From assembly GCA_960531495.1 (NCBI GenBank), contig OY482849.1:36924790-36988789 (forward strand): a DNA stretch of 64,000 nt. Direction: 5' to 3'. Positions 31,847 through 60,645 of this stretch are shown here, one piece after another (position 1 is the first letter of the stretch; each line of letters opens with the position of its first letter). Both the position numbers and the translations under genes were made by a program. A model generated the notes under the pieces. It saw nothing but the letters and a program-made list of their open reading frames with translations. It searched no databases and was not told the origin of the DNA. The DNA is from Zeus faber (taxonomy: Eukaryota > Chordata > Actinopteri > Zeiformes > Zeidae).

Positions 31847-32180
31847 TGCTGGGTCGCGCTTCAGTGTACATATACACCTCTCTACCTCCTCACCAGAACA
31901 TGCAACCTACCTGCTGACACACACAAAGACACAGACAGATAGAGACACAGACAGGCACACGGACAGACAGACAGGTCTCTACATTACCAGTGGTTAGCTG
32001 GGATCCTGGAACAGTTGTCAGATATTTCCTTTCCTCTCTTCCTCAAAAACCCTTGTTCCTCTGGGAGCTCCACAGTGTGTGTGTGTGTGAGAGAGAATAG
32101 AGCTGCAGCTTGTGAGGATCAGTCTGTTGAGTCTGGAAACAGTCTGACACAAACTGTAAAACAATAACAGGCCTGCTTGT
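31240..32180. other. ecm2 5' flank
   Basis: Upstream of the ecm2 start codon. Contains short CA/TG tracts (31300, 31590-31720 with acacactgtaac words, 31805-31845), and gacagacag repeats near 31930-31970. The ecm2 promoter and any 5' UTR exon are probably here, but I see no decisive core element. Confidence 0.4.
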
Positions 32181-32184
32181 ATTA

Positions 32185-35100
32185 CACTATGTAACAGTCT
32201 AATAGTGTAACAGTGTATTAGTGGAAAAGTCTAAAAGTGTAACAGTCTAATAGTCTAACTGTGTAATAGTGTAACAGTCTAACAGTGTAACAGTCTAATA
32301 GTGTAACAGTATAATAGTCTAATAGTGTAACAGTCTAAAAGTGTAACAGTCTAATAGTCTAATAGTGTAACAGTCTAATAGTGTAACAGTCTAACAGTGT
32401 AGCAGTCTAATAGTGTAACAGTCTAAAAGTGTAACAGTCTAATAGTGTAACAGTCTAATAGTGTAACAGTCTAATAGTGTCACAGTGTAATAGTCTAATA
32501 GTGTAACAGTCTAAAAGTGTAACAGTCTAATAGTCTAATAGTGTAACAGTCTAATAGTGTAACAGTCTAACAGTGTAGCAGTCTAATAGTGTAACAGTCT
32601 AAAAGTGTAACAGTCTAATAGTGTAACAGTCTAATAGTGTCACAGTGTAATAGTCTAATAGTGTAACAGTCTAATAGTGTAACAGTCTAATAGTGTAACA
32701 GTATAATAGTGTCACAGTGTAATAGTCTAATAGTGTAACAGTCTAATAGTGTAACAGTCTAATAGTGTAACAGTCTAATAGTGTCACAGTGTAATAGTCT
32801 AATAGTGTAACAGTCTAAAAGTGTAACAGTCTAATAGTCTAATAGTGTAACAGTCTAATAGTGTAACAGTCTAACAGTGTAGCAGTCTAATAGTGTAACA
32901 GTCTAAAAGTGTAACAGTCTAATAGTGTAACAGTCTAATAGTGTCACAGTGTAATAGTCTAATAGTGTAACAGTCTAATAGTGTAACAGTCTAATAGTGT
33001 AACAGTCTAAAAGTGTAACAGTCTAATTGTGTAATGGTGTAACAGCCTTATAGTGTAATAGTGTAACAGTCTAATAGTGTCATAATTTAACAGTCTAATA
33101 GTGTAACAGTGTAATTGTGCAACAGTCTAATTGTGTAATGGTGTAACAGCCTTATAGTGTAATAGTGTAACAGTCTAATAGTGTCATAATTTAACAGTCT
33201 AATTATGTAATAGTGTAACAGTGTAACAGTCTAATAGTGTAACAGTGTAATAGTGTAACAGTCTAACAGTGTAGCAGTCTAATAGTGTAACAGTCTAATA
33301 GTGTAACAGTCTAAAAGTGTAACAGTGTAATAGTGTAACAGTACACAGTCTAATAGTGTAACAGTCTAACAGTGTAATAGTGTAACAGTCTAATAGTGTA
33401 ATAGTGTTATAGTGCAGCAGTGTAACAGCGTAACTGTCTAATAGTGCAAGTGTCTAACAGTCTAACAATTTATTTGAAAAAGTGTAATAGTGTATTAGTG
33501 TCATCGTTTAACAGTCTAATAGTGTAACAGTCTAATTGTGTAATAGTGTTATTGTCTAACAGTGTGATAGTGTAACAGTATAATTGTGTAACAGTGTAAT
33601 AGTCTAACAATTTATCAGTGGAAAAGTCTAATAGTGTATTAGTGTCATAGTGTAACAGTCTAATAGTGTAACAGTGTAATGGTGTAACAGTGCAACAGTC
33701 TAATAGTGTAACAGTCTAATAGTGTCACAGTGTAATAGTCTAATAGTGTAACAGTCTAAAAGTGTAACAGTCTAATAGTCTAATAGTGTAACAGTCTAAT
33801 AGTGTAACAGTCTAACAGTGTAGCAGTCTAATAGTGTAACAGTCTAAAAGTGTAACAGTCTAATAGTGTAACAATGTAATAGGGTAACAGTGTTATAGTG
33901 TTACAGTGTAATAGTCTAACAATTTATTTGTGGTAAAGTCTAATAGTGTAACAGTCTTATAGTGTGATAGTGTAACAGTCTAATAGTGTCATAGTTTAAC
34001 AGTCTAATAGTGTAATAGTGTAAAAGTGTTATTGTCTAACAGTGTGATAGTGTAACTGCCTTATAGTGTAACAGTCTAATAGTGTCATAATTTAACAGTC
34101 TAATAGTGTAACAGTGTAATTGTGTAACAGTCTAATAGTGTAACAATGTAATAGGGTACCAGTGTAATAGTCTAACAAATTATTAGTGGTAAAGGCTAAT
34201 AGTGTAACAGTCTAATAGTGTAATAGTGTCATAATGTAAGTGTAATAGTGTAACAGTCTAATTGTGTAACAGTGTAATAGTGTTATTGTCTAACAGTGTG
34301 ATAGTGTAACAATGTAACAGCCTTATAGTGTAACAGTCTAATAGTGTCATAATTTAACAGTCTAATAGTGTAACAGTATAATAGTGTAATAGTGCAACAG
34401 CCTAATTGTGCAATAGTGTAACAGTGTAGCAGTCTAATAGTGTTACAATGTAATAGGGTAACAGTGTAACGGTGTAACAGTCTAATAGTCTAACAATTTA
34501 TCAGTGGAAAAGTCTAATAGTGTAACAGTCTAATTGTGTAATAGTGTTATTGTCTAACAGTGTGATAGTGTAACAGTATAATTGTGTAACAGTGTAATAG
34601 TCTAACAATTTATCAGTGGAAAAGTCTAATAGTGTATTAGTGTCATAGTGTAACAGTCTAATAGTGTAACAGTGTAATGGTGTAACAGTGCAACAGTCTA
34701 ATAGTGTAACAGTCTAATAGTGTAACAATGTAATAGGGTAACAGTGTTATAGTGTTACAGTGTAATAGTCTAACAATTTATTAGTGGTAAAGTCTAATAG
34801 TGTAACAGTCTTATAGTGTCATAGTTTAACAGTCTAATAGTGTAATAGTGTAAAAGTGTTATTGTCTAACAGTGTGATAGTGTAACTGCCTTATAGTGTA
34901 ACAGTCTAATAGTCATAATTTAACAGTCTAATAGTGTAACAGTGTAATTGTGTAACAGTCTAATAGTGTAACAATGTAATAGGGTACCAGTGTAATAGTC
35001 TAACAAATTATTAGTGGTAAAGGCTAATAGTGTAACAGTCTAATAGTGTAATAGTGTCATAATGTAAGTGTAATAGTCTAATTGTGTAACAGTGTAATAG

Positions 35101-37390
35101 TGTTATTGTCTAACAGTGTGATAGTGTAACAATGTAACAGCCTTATAGTGTAACAGTCTAATAGTGTCATAATTTAACAGTCTAATAGTGTAACAGTATA
35201 ATAGTGTAATAGTGCAACAGCCTAATTGTGCAATAGTGTAACAGTGTAGCAGTCTAATAGTGTTACAATGTAATAGGGTAACAGTGTAACGGTGTAACAG
35301 TCTAATAGTCTAACAATTTATCAGTGGAAAAGTCTAATAGTGTAACAGTCTAATTGTGTAATAGTGTTATTGTCTAACAGTGTGATAGTGTAACAGTATA
35401 ATTGTGTAACAGTGTAATAGTCTAACAATTTATCAGTGGAAAAGTCTAATAGTGTATTAGTGTCATAGTGTAACAGTCTAATAGTGTAACAGTGTAATGG
35501 TGTAACAGTGCAACAGTCTAATAGTGTAACAGTCTAATAGTGTAACAATGTAATAGGGTAACAGTGTTATAGTGTTACAGTGTAATAGTCTAACAATTTA
35601 TCAGTGGAAAAGTCTAATAGTGTAACAGTCTAATTGTGTAATAGTGTTATTGTCTAACAGTGTGATAGTGTAACAGTATAATTGTGTAACAGTGTAATAG
35701 TCTAACAATTTATCAGTGGAAAAGTCTAATAGTGTATTAGTGTCATAGTGTAACAGTCTAATAGTGTAACAGTGTAATGGTGTAACAGTGCAACAGTCTA
35801 ATAGTGTAACAGTCTAATAGTGTAACAATGTAATAGGGTAACAGTGTTATAGTGTTACAGTGTAATAGTCTAACAATTTATTAGTGGTAAAGTCTAATAG
35901 TGTAACAGTCTTATAGTGTCATAGTTTAACAGTCTAATAGTGTAATAGTGTAAAAGTGTTATTGTCTAACAGTGTGATAGTGTAACTGCCTTATAGTGTA
36001 ACAGTCTAATAGTGTCATAATTTAACAGTCTAATAGTGTAACAGTGTAATTGTGTAACAGTCTAATAGTGTAACAATGTAATAGGGTACCAGTGTAATAG
36101 TCTAACAAATTATTAGTGGTAAAGGCTAATAGTGTAACAGTCTAATAGTGTAATAGTGTCATAATGTAAGTGTAATAGTCTAATTGTGTAACAGTGTAAT
36201 AGTGGTATTGTCTAACAGTGTGATAGTGTAACAATGTAACAGCCTTATAGTGTAACAGTCTAATAGTGTCATAATTTAACAGTCTAATAGTGTAACAGTA
36301 TAATAGTGTAATAGTGCAACAGCCTAATTGTGCAATAGTGTAACAGTGTAGCAGTCTAATAGTGTTACAATGTAATAGGGTAACAGTGTAACGGTGTAAC
36401 AGTCTAATAGTCTAACAATTTATCAGTGGAAAAGTCTAATAGTGTAACAGTCTAATTGTGTAATAGTGTTATTGTCTAACAGTGTGATAGTGTAACAGTA
36501 TAATTGTGTAACAGTGTAATGGTGTAACAGTGCAACAGTCTAATAGTGTAACAGTCTAATAGTGTAACAATGTAATAGGGTAACAGTGTTATAGTGTTAC
36601 ACTGTAATAGTCTAACAATTTATTAGTGGTAAAGTCTAATAGTGTAACAGTCTTATAGTGTCATAGTTTAACAGTCTAATAGTGTAATAGTGTAAAAGTG
36701 TTATTGTCTAACAGTGTGATAGTGTAACTGCCTTATAGTGTAATAGTGTAACAGTCTAATAGTGTCATAATTTAACAGTCTAATAGTGTAACAGTGTAAT
36801 TGTGTAACAGTCTAATAGTGTAACAATGTAATAGGGTACCAGTGTAATAGTCTAACAAATTATTAGTGGTAAAGGCTAATAGTGTAACAGTCTAATTGTG
36901 TAACAGTGTAATAGTGTTATTGTCTAACAGTGTGATAGTGTAACAATGTAACAGCCTTATAGTGTAACAGTCTAATAGTGTAACAGTATAATAGTGTAAT
37001 AGTGCAACAGTCTAATTGTGTAATCGTGTAACAGTCTAATAGTGTAACAGGGCAACAGCCTAATTGTGCAATAGTGTAACAGTGTAACAGTCTAATAGTC
37101 TAACAATTTATCAGTGGAAAAGTCTAATAGTGTATTAGTGTCTTGGTGCAACAGTCTAATTGTGTAATAGTGTAACAGTCTAATAGTGTCATAATTTAAC
37201 AGTCTAATAGTGTAACAGTGTAATTGTGCAACAGTCTAATTGTGTAACGGTGTAACAGCCTTATAGTGTAATAGTGTAACAGTGTATGAGTCTAACAGTA
37301 ACAATTTATTAGAGTAACAGTCTAATAGTACAACAGTCTAACAGTGTAACAATTGAATAGTGTAACGGTGTAATAGTATAAAAGTCTTGG
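32185..37390. repeat. 5.2 kb minisatellite, 16-bp unit, with ~0.82 kb higher-order repeats
   Basis: The basic unit is gtgtaacagtctaata with many variants. From about 33.9 kb onward the variants recur in the same order: the marker aaaggctaat (after ttagtggt) falls at 34191, 35019, 36121 and 36871, so spacings are 828, 1102 and 750 bases. The 1102 interval holds an extra 280-base block (taacaatttatcagtggaaa at 35311 and again at 35591). No coding content. It should lie inside a cenpp intron. Confidence 0.95.
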
Positions 37391-37489
37391 TAGCATGCTA
37401 ACTAGCTTTAGCATCGGTACTGAATAGATGAAGGAATGGCACACTGGCAGTAACCCTATATATACTATATATACACTGTATATACTAGA

Positions 37490-38080
37490 TACCAGCGGTT
37501 CCCATCCTTTTTGGACTCACAGCCCACTTGAAAATCTCAGTGTTGGCGGCCACATCCGACCAGATGTAATACAGAGACAAACGGTGCGTTGTCAGAGGAC
37601 ATATATATTTTAACAATCATATGCATTCTTATACATACAGTGCAGTGGTGGAAAAACTAAAAAAGAGCTGAGTTAAAAATAACCTTATATCAATGTAACT
37701 TTGGCGAGTTTTACGTTGGTAAGGTAAAACTAACAATAACAGGAGCACATGAATATGGAGTCACCTCATGAAAAGCTGACGCTGCATGGCAGACACCACC
37801 TCCTTGATGTCTGGTTTAAGAGATGACGCTCTGAAGAGAACATCGGGATCAACATTCACTTCATTCAGAATTTCATCTTCAATGCCACAAGCAGTGAAAA
37901 GCCAGTCTTGCAGAGATACGTCGCATCAGAAACCGCACAGCTCTGTAGAACAGATCGGGATACTCAGAACAAACATGGGGCACAAATTTTGTCAGGTACT
38001 TCAGAGAGGAAGACAGTTTCAATGTCCTCTCCCAGGAGAGAGCCACAGACCGTCCTTCTCTAAAGTCTCTGGTCACTGTG
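37490..38080 (-). mobile_element. Probable degraded transposon fragment
   Basis: Begins with agcggttcccatcctttttg, a start typical of fish interspersed repeats. The minus strand translates in pieces to LKLSSSLKYLTKFVPHVCSE, LFYRAVRFLMRRISARLAF and EILNEVNVDPDVLFRASSL, which look protein-derived but are broken by frameshifts. The family is not identified. Confidence 0.4.
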
Positions 38081-38207
38081 GCTGGTGGAGGCTTCTCCAT
38101 CCAGCTGCACTGCACATCTGGGATGGAGAGGTGTTGAGCCTGGTCCTCACAACGTGCAGGTGCTGTTCTTGTTGGGAATCACTGCTCTCACCTGTCTCTC
38201 TCTCCAG

Positions 38208-38876
38208 GAGAAGTATCCCTCCATCGTCTCCCTCCCTGGCGGCTGCAGGTCAGAGGTCATGAACCTTCATCACCCACAACTTCCTGGGTAAACCACACCA
38301 TCTGGCCTTTACCTGTCTGTCTGAACACCTGTCTTCCTCCCTGGCAGCTGCAGGTCAGAGGTTATGACCCTTCGTCACCCACACCATCTGGCCTTTACCT
38401 GTCTCTCTCCCACCTGTCTCTCTCTCAGCTGTGCTCTGATTCTCTCCTGGTCGTTGGAGGTTTCCGTGGGGGGGGCGGTGACTCCTCACATCCACCTTCT
38501 CACCAAGATCCCTGAGACAGGTACAGGAAGTTGTCTCACCTCCTGCTCCACACGGACGCAGGTATCCCAGCATGCATTTCACCAGACTATAGTATTCTCC
38601 CGTGTCCTAAACGACGTGCTTGGTCCATGTTGCGGTGCATTATGGGATATCCATGCCGGTGGAGCTTGATGCTTATTATGGTTTTGAGACACAGACATCT
38701 TTCCCAGAATGCAATGTCCCGACGCACCCGTCTCTCTCTGTCTCTCTCGCCGTCTAGCGCTGCAGATGGACCGGGTCGGTGCCGTCGGGGGCGCGGCCGA
38801 GTCCTTCCAGAGCCTGAGGAGGCTCCTGGGAACCGAGGCTGCGCTGGAGAGCCTGGTCCTGGCACTGAGCCAGTGA
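38208..38876 (+). CDS. cenpp: Centromere protein P, last three coding exons (5' part outside window)
   Basis: CENP-P is a subunit of the CENP-O/P/Q/U complex of the inner kinetochore. Exons: 38208-38248 (EKYPSIVSLPGGC), 38429-38520 (ILSWSLEVSVGG, HIHLLTKIPET) and 38758-38876 (LQMDRVGAVGGAAESF, LRRLLGTEAALESLVLALSQ, stop). Phases 2, 1 and the acceptors ctctctctccag, ctctctcag and cgtctag agree. The match is to the C-terminus of vertebrate CENP-P (EKYP..., DLLTKVPQ-ALELD, GLLGIEAALESL). No earlier cenpp exon was found in the window, although mammalian CENPP spans ASPN and ECM2 on the opposite strand. The first of these exons has a duplicated donor 105 bases downstream. Polyadenylation candidate AATAAA at 38967. 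Confidence 0.9.
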
Positions 38877-38911
38877 AATGAACCATCCAACAGGAAGTGC
38901 TTTACAAACTC

Positions 38912-38917
38912 TTTATT
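38912..38917 (-). other. ippk: Candidate ippk polyadenylation signal (AATAAA, minus)
   Basis: tttatt on the + strand, about 670 bases past the ippk stop codon. It is the first AATAAA noticed downstream in ippk sense. Use of it would bring the ippk 3' end to about 36 bases from the cenpp stop. Confidence 0.4.
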
Positions 38918-38966
38918 CAATAGAAAGATGTGGAACACGAGGCTTCATTAGTAAAGATCTACAAAA

Positions 38967-38972
38967 AATAAA
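38967..38972 (+). other. cenpp: Candidate cenpp polyadenylation signal (AATAAA)
   Basis: aataaa within acaaaaaataaataattt, 91 bases after the cenpp stop. It lies beyond the ippk candidate site, so the two convergent transcripts would overlap at their 3' ends. Confidence 0.5.
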
Positions 38973-39584
38973 TAATTTAAATACAAAAAGCCCGAAAAAC
39001 CCAACCAGGTGCCGGCGGCGGACGTCCGGGCTCCGTCTCCACCAGGCGGACAGTCAGACAGGAGGAGTGGAAACACACACACACACACGCGCTGTCTCAC
39101 TCTCTCACACACACACTCTCACAGCAGTACAAACACAGCAAGACACTTATGGCACACAACAGTGAAAAGCAGCATTATACACCATCTATTACCTGTCTGT
39201 GGTTCTGTCACATGTCAACTTCCTGTTAGGGAACCAAACAGGAAGTTGACACTTCAAACATTTCAGCGCAGACGGGTGAAAAGAGCTCAATGTTTCAGGT
39301 CTTTTCACCCGTCTGTCTTCCAGGGGGCAGACAGGTAGAAACCACCACGAGGAAACCTGTCTGTCCGTCTCACCCCTCCGATCCTCTCCGGAAACTCCGC
39401 TTTCGGCAGCGTTGCCGTGGAGACGGCAGACAGGAAGTGGTCAAATGAGGTCGGGGGCGGTTGCCACGGTAACCATGCCGGTACAGTCAGTGAAGGCGAA
39501 GAGGAAGCGAGGAGACAGAACACGAGTCCTGAGTGGGCGTGGCCTAGCAACAGGAAGCAGGGCGGGCGGGCAGGGGGCGGGGCC

Positions 39585-57419
<17,835 letters not shown>

Positions 57420-57866
57420 CCCGCACTGACACCGAACTGACGACGCGACTCTCCAGGGAAAACACGACGAGTTGCTCCGCTGCTGCTGTGGGACCGACAC
57501 CGACGGGCGACACACTTCCGCTTCCTGCCGGGAAGTTCCGCCCCCCGGCTCTGATTGGCCAACGTCACCGACGAGCGACGTTCTTCCGCTTCCTGCAGGG
57601 AAGTTCCGCCCCCCACCCGGCTCTGATTGGCCAACGTCACCGCGGGCCGGTTCGGGGTTGGACGGGCTGTTACGTGGTCGATGATGTCACCGACGGATCC
57701 ATCATGGCGGCGCTGCCCGTTGTTTGTTTCCCTGAGCGGAGCCGCTTCTAACGCCGCTTTAACGCCGCTTTTCACCGGGTGTTTGGACCAGGACCCGCCG
57801 GACCGACCAGGCTTTCCACCGGAGCTCCCTCCGGGTCCCCCACCGGGCCCCCCGCCGGGCCCCGCG
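57420..57866. promoter_or_regulatory. Bidirectional promoter of ippk (-) and dcp2 (+)
   Basis: The two start codons are 447 bases apart and point away from each other. The gap is GC-rich and has a tandemly duplicated module of about 68-72 bases: cttccgcttcctgc at 57515 and 57583 (ETS-like), ggaagttccgcccccc after each, and ctctgattggccaacgtcac (inverted CCAAT box) at about 57549 and 57621. No TATA box. This is the usual make-up of a housekeeping bidirectional promoter. An upstream ORF (ATG at 57703, 15 codons) lies 5' of dcp2. Confidence 0.75.
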
Positions 57867-59000
57867 ATGCAGATCCCCCCGGGCCTGCTGGACGACCTGT
57901 GCAGCCGCTTCATCCTCCACATCCCCAGCGGGGAGCGGGATAACGCGGTCCGGCTGTGCTTCCAGGTGGAGCTGGCCCACTGGTTCTACCTGGACTTCTG
58001 CCTGCAGAGCAGCCCGGCGCTGCCCCAGTGCGGCATCCGGGACTTCGCCACGGCGGTGTTCCAGCACTGCCCCTTCCTGCTGCCCCGCGGGGAGGACGTG
58101 CAGCGGGTCCTGGAGCGCTGGAAGGAGTACAAGATGGGAGTCCCCACCTACGGCGCCATCATCCTGGACGAGGCCCTGGACCACGTGCTGCTGGTGCAGG
58201 GCTACCTGGCCAAGTCGGGGTGGGGCTTCCCCAAGGGCAAGGTGAACGAGGACGAGCCCCCGCACGACTGCGCGGTCCGGGAGGTTCTGGAGGAGACGGG
58301 CTTTGACATCAAGGAGCGGATCCGCAAAGACGTCTACATTGAGCAGAAGATCGCGGACCAGCTGGCCCGGCTCTACATCGTACCGGGCGTGTCCAAGGAC
58401 ACCAGGTTCAGCCCCAAGACCAGGAAGGAGATCCGGAACATTGAGTGGTTCCCCCTGGACAAGCTTCCCTGTCACAGGAACGACATGAGCTCCAAGGCCC
58501 GGTTGGGTCTGCCCCCGAGCCGCTTCTTCATGGCCGTCCCCTTCATCCGCCCGCTGCGGGACTGGATCTCCCGGTTCCGGGAGGAGTCCACCGACAGCGA
58601 TGAGGACCCCACCTCTGGACCTCTAGACAAATGGAAGAGGGCGGCGGGCTGCGAGGCCTCGCCCGCCGAGTCTCGAGGGAAGCACAAGCACCCGAGGGTC
58701 CCGGGCCAGGCGGGCCAACCGGGCCAGGCTGACCTGGGCGAGGTCCTGAAGACCAAGCAGTCCAACCCCAAAGGAAACGGGAGGAAGGGCCAAGACGCCG
58801 CGGGCTTGAAGAAGGGCGTGGCTGGCCAGCAGCAGAGCCCGGTGACCAGGGAGGAGCGGAGGGCGATGCCCCGCAAGCTGCAGGACGCTGTTGGGAAGGA
58901 GGGGGGTCCAAGCTGTGGCTCCCGGGCCCTGTTCTCCTCCAAAGCCTTCCTCACATTTAGGTTCGACAGGGAGGCCATCATGAAGTGCTTTGACTCCTGA
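57867..59000 (+). CDS. dcp2: mRNA-decapping enzyme 2 (Nudix hydrolase), intronless
   Basis: Removes the m7G cap from mRNA (m7GpppN hydrolase), acting with Dcp1 in cytoplasmic mRNA decay. One uninterrupted 377-residue frame covers the whole protein: N-terminal Dcp1-binding (box A) domain ([27 protein letters not shown], residues 1-90), Nudix domain with a perfect Nudix box at residues 124-146 (G-x5-E-x7-REVLEETGF), box B ([18 protein letters not shown]) and the conserved C-terminal motif ([20 protein letters not shown]). Human DCP2 is 420 residues and has many introns; here there are none. I chose the ATG at 57867 because homology starts there; the frame is open upstream to 57627 but that part looks like promoter sequence. 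AATAAA at 59188. Confidence 0.95.
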   Translation: MQIPPGLLDDLCSRFILHIPSGERDNAVRLCFQVELAHWFYLDFCLQSSPALPQCGIRDFATAVFQHCPFLLPRGEDVQRVLERWKEYKMGVPTYGAIILDEALDHVLLVQGYLAKSGWGFPKGKVNEDEPPHDCAVREVLEETGFDIKERIRKDVYIEQKIADQLARLYIVPGVSKDTRFSPKTRKEIRNIEWFPLDKLPCHRNDMSSKARLGLPPSRFFMAVPFIRPLRDWISRFREESTDSDEDPTSGPLDKWKRAAGCEASPAESRGKHKHPRVPGQAGQPGQADLGEVLKTKQSNPKGNGRKGQDAAGLKKGVAGQQQSPVTREERRAMPRKLQDAVGKEGGPSCGSRALFSSKAFLTFRFDREAIMKCFDS

Positions 59001-59064
59001 TCCAGGTTTTAACGTCAAGTTCTGCTGGATTAGAACCACCAGAACCAGCTGAACCACTAGAACC

Positions 59065-59070
59065 GCCAGC

Positions 59071-59112
<42 letters not shown>
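59065..59112. repeat. (CA)n microsatellite in dcp2 3' UTR
   Basis: About 40 bases of CA repeat, 70 bases after the dcp2 stop and before the AATAAA at 59188, so probably within the 3' UTR. Confidence 0.9.
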
Positions 59113-59113
<1 letters not shown>

Positions 59114-59187
59114 CCTTGTCATTCCGGTGATGACCTGCAGTTCTCAAAGCGGAACCTTTATGGTTCTGGTTCTGATGATGAATGTGG

Positions 59188-59193
59188 AATAAA
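59188..59193 (+). other. dcp2: Candidate dcp2 polyadenylation signal
   Basis: aataaa in gtggaataaaggaaaagtg, 188 bases after the stop codon, followed by a T-rich stretch. Confidence 0.6.
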
Positions 59194-59219
59194 GGAAAAG
59201 TGTTTTTTAAATATTGTGC

Positions 59220-59820
59220 TTTCTTGGAGTTGGTTGGTCGATTGATTGATTGGTGAATTGATTGATTGGTTGATTTATTGGTTGGTTGGTTGGTTGGTTG
59301 ATTAATTTGTTGATTGATTGACTCTGATTGATTTATCGATTGGTTTGTTGGTTGATTGATCTTGTGTAACTGGGAGTGTTGCAGGGAACCAGCTCAACTG
59401 ATGTTTTTCAGCTAAATGATAATGTGAGAGTTTGAAATATGGATTGATGATGTTTCTTATGGTTTAGATTTATAGAACATGTCTGTTCCTTATAGTAAGT
59501 AATACATGAATGTGGAGGAGGGAGGATTCATTTGGTGCTTTTTGAAGTCAAACTCTTTTTGGAAATCCTTTGATTTCACGTTATGATGTCACGTGTGGCT
59601 TCAGTTCATTTAGACACAGCACACACATGAATACATATATAAATAAAAATGCATAGAAATAAATGCAAATATAAAAAAATAAATGCATGTAAATGTAAAT
59701 AAATAAATGAGTAAATATCGTAAAAAAGGTGTTTTTTCATGGGTTATTTTGATCTCGCTGTGTCGTATCGCGATACTTGGAGAGGCTGAGCCTGTGTGGG
59801 GCAGCGGAACTTCACCACAC
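59220..59820. other. dcp2-atrip intergenic, left part
   Basis: Contains attgattgatt/ggttggttggt repeats (59225-59360) and aaataaatgcaaat repeats (59635-59715). No gene recognised. Confidence 0.6.
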
Positions 59821-59849
59821 CGGCCGATAGGGGGCGGCAGCACGCAGGG

Positions 59850-60095
59850 CACCGGAGCTCTGATTGGTCGGGCCGGGGCAGAGGTGGGGCTCTGATTGGT
59901 CCGTCCGGAGAGGGGCTCTGATTGGTCTATCCGGGAAGGGGCGGCGTTATGATTGGTCCGTCCAGGGAGGCGTGGGGCTCTGATTGATCTGTCTGGGAAG
60001 GAGGCGGGGCTCAGTGGGTCGTCGGTGAAGGGGAAGGGGCTCTGATTGGTCCGTCTGGGAAGGGGGAGGGGCTCTTGTTGGACCGTCCTGCCTCC
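59850..60095 (+). promoter_or_regulatory. CCAAT/GC-box unit array upstream of atrip
   Basis: About eight tandem, diverged units of 30-40 bases each built on ggctctgattggtccgtc followed by ggGaaggggcgg-type sequence. Each intact unit therefore carries an inverted CCAAT box (ATTGG) and a GC-rich box. It lies about 550-800 bases before the atrip start codon and is the likeliest promoter or enhancer of that gene. Two units have decayed boxes (attgatc, gtgggtc). Confidence 0.55.
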
Positions 60096-60645
60096 AGCTC
60101 CGCTCGCTCCGCTGCGTGTTGCTCCTTCTCTGTTAATATTTCATATTTATTCAGTGAAAAAGTTTGAATTTGAACTGAATCTTCAGCTCGGACGGGACGT
60201 TAGCACGTCAGCACCTCTGCTCCACGACGGGCTAGTGGCTAGTGGTGTTAGCACGGAGCCCTGCCCGCCGACGGTGCTTCCAACCCGGATCAGACTGGAG
60301 CTACAGAGCGGCGGAAGTACTCAGCTTGACTGCATTAAAGTACAAATACTCTTTCTATATAAGTACCTGCTGGGAAGTGTTTTAAAGCATTACAAGTTAA
60401 AGTACTTGTTTGTAATAGTAGTATGTAGTGTTTACTATTGAATAATGTTCAGGAAGTGATTGTTTTTTATTTTTTTTTGTTTTATTATTTGACTTTACAT
60501 CTGTGTTTCTCTTCACATTCTGTTTATTTTGAGTGTTTTTCTCCTTTATTATCTTCCGACTTCACCACAAATCCCTGAAATGTATTTTGGAGAAATAACA
60601 CACTGTGATGGCTCCTCCTCTTCCCCTCAGACACCGCCCTGCAGC

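Noticed and set aside
57627-57866. N-terminal extension of dcp2 to an ATG at 57627
   Set aside because: The extra 80 codons lie in promoter-like sequence with CCAAT boxes and are Pro/Gly rich by GC content; homology to DCP2 begins at the ATG at 57867.
57759-58475. 238-codon minus strand ORF opposite dcp2
   Set aside because: Antisense shadow of a GC-rich coding exon with strong codon bias; no independent family match.
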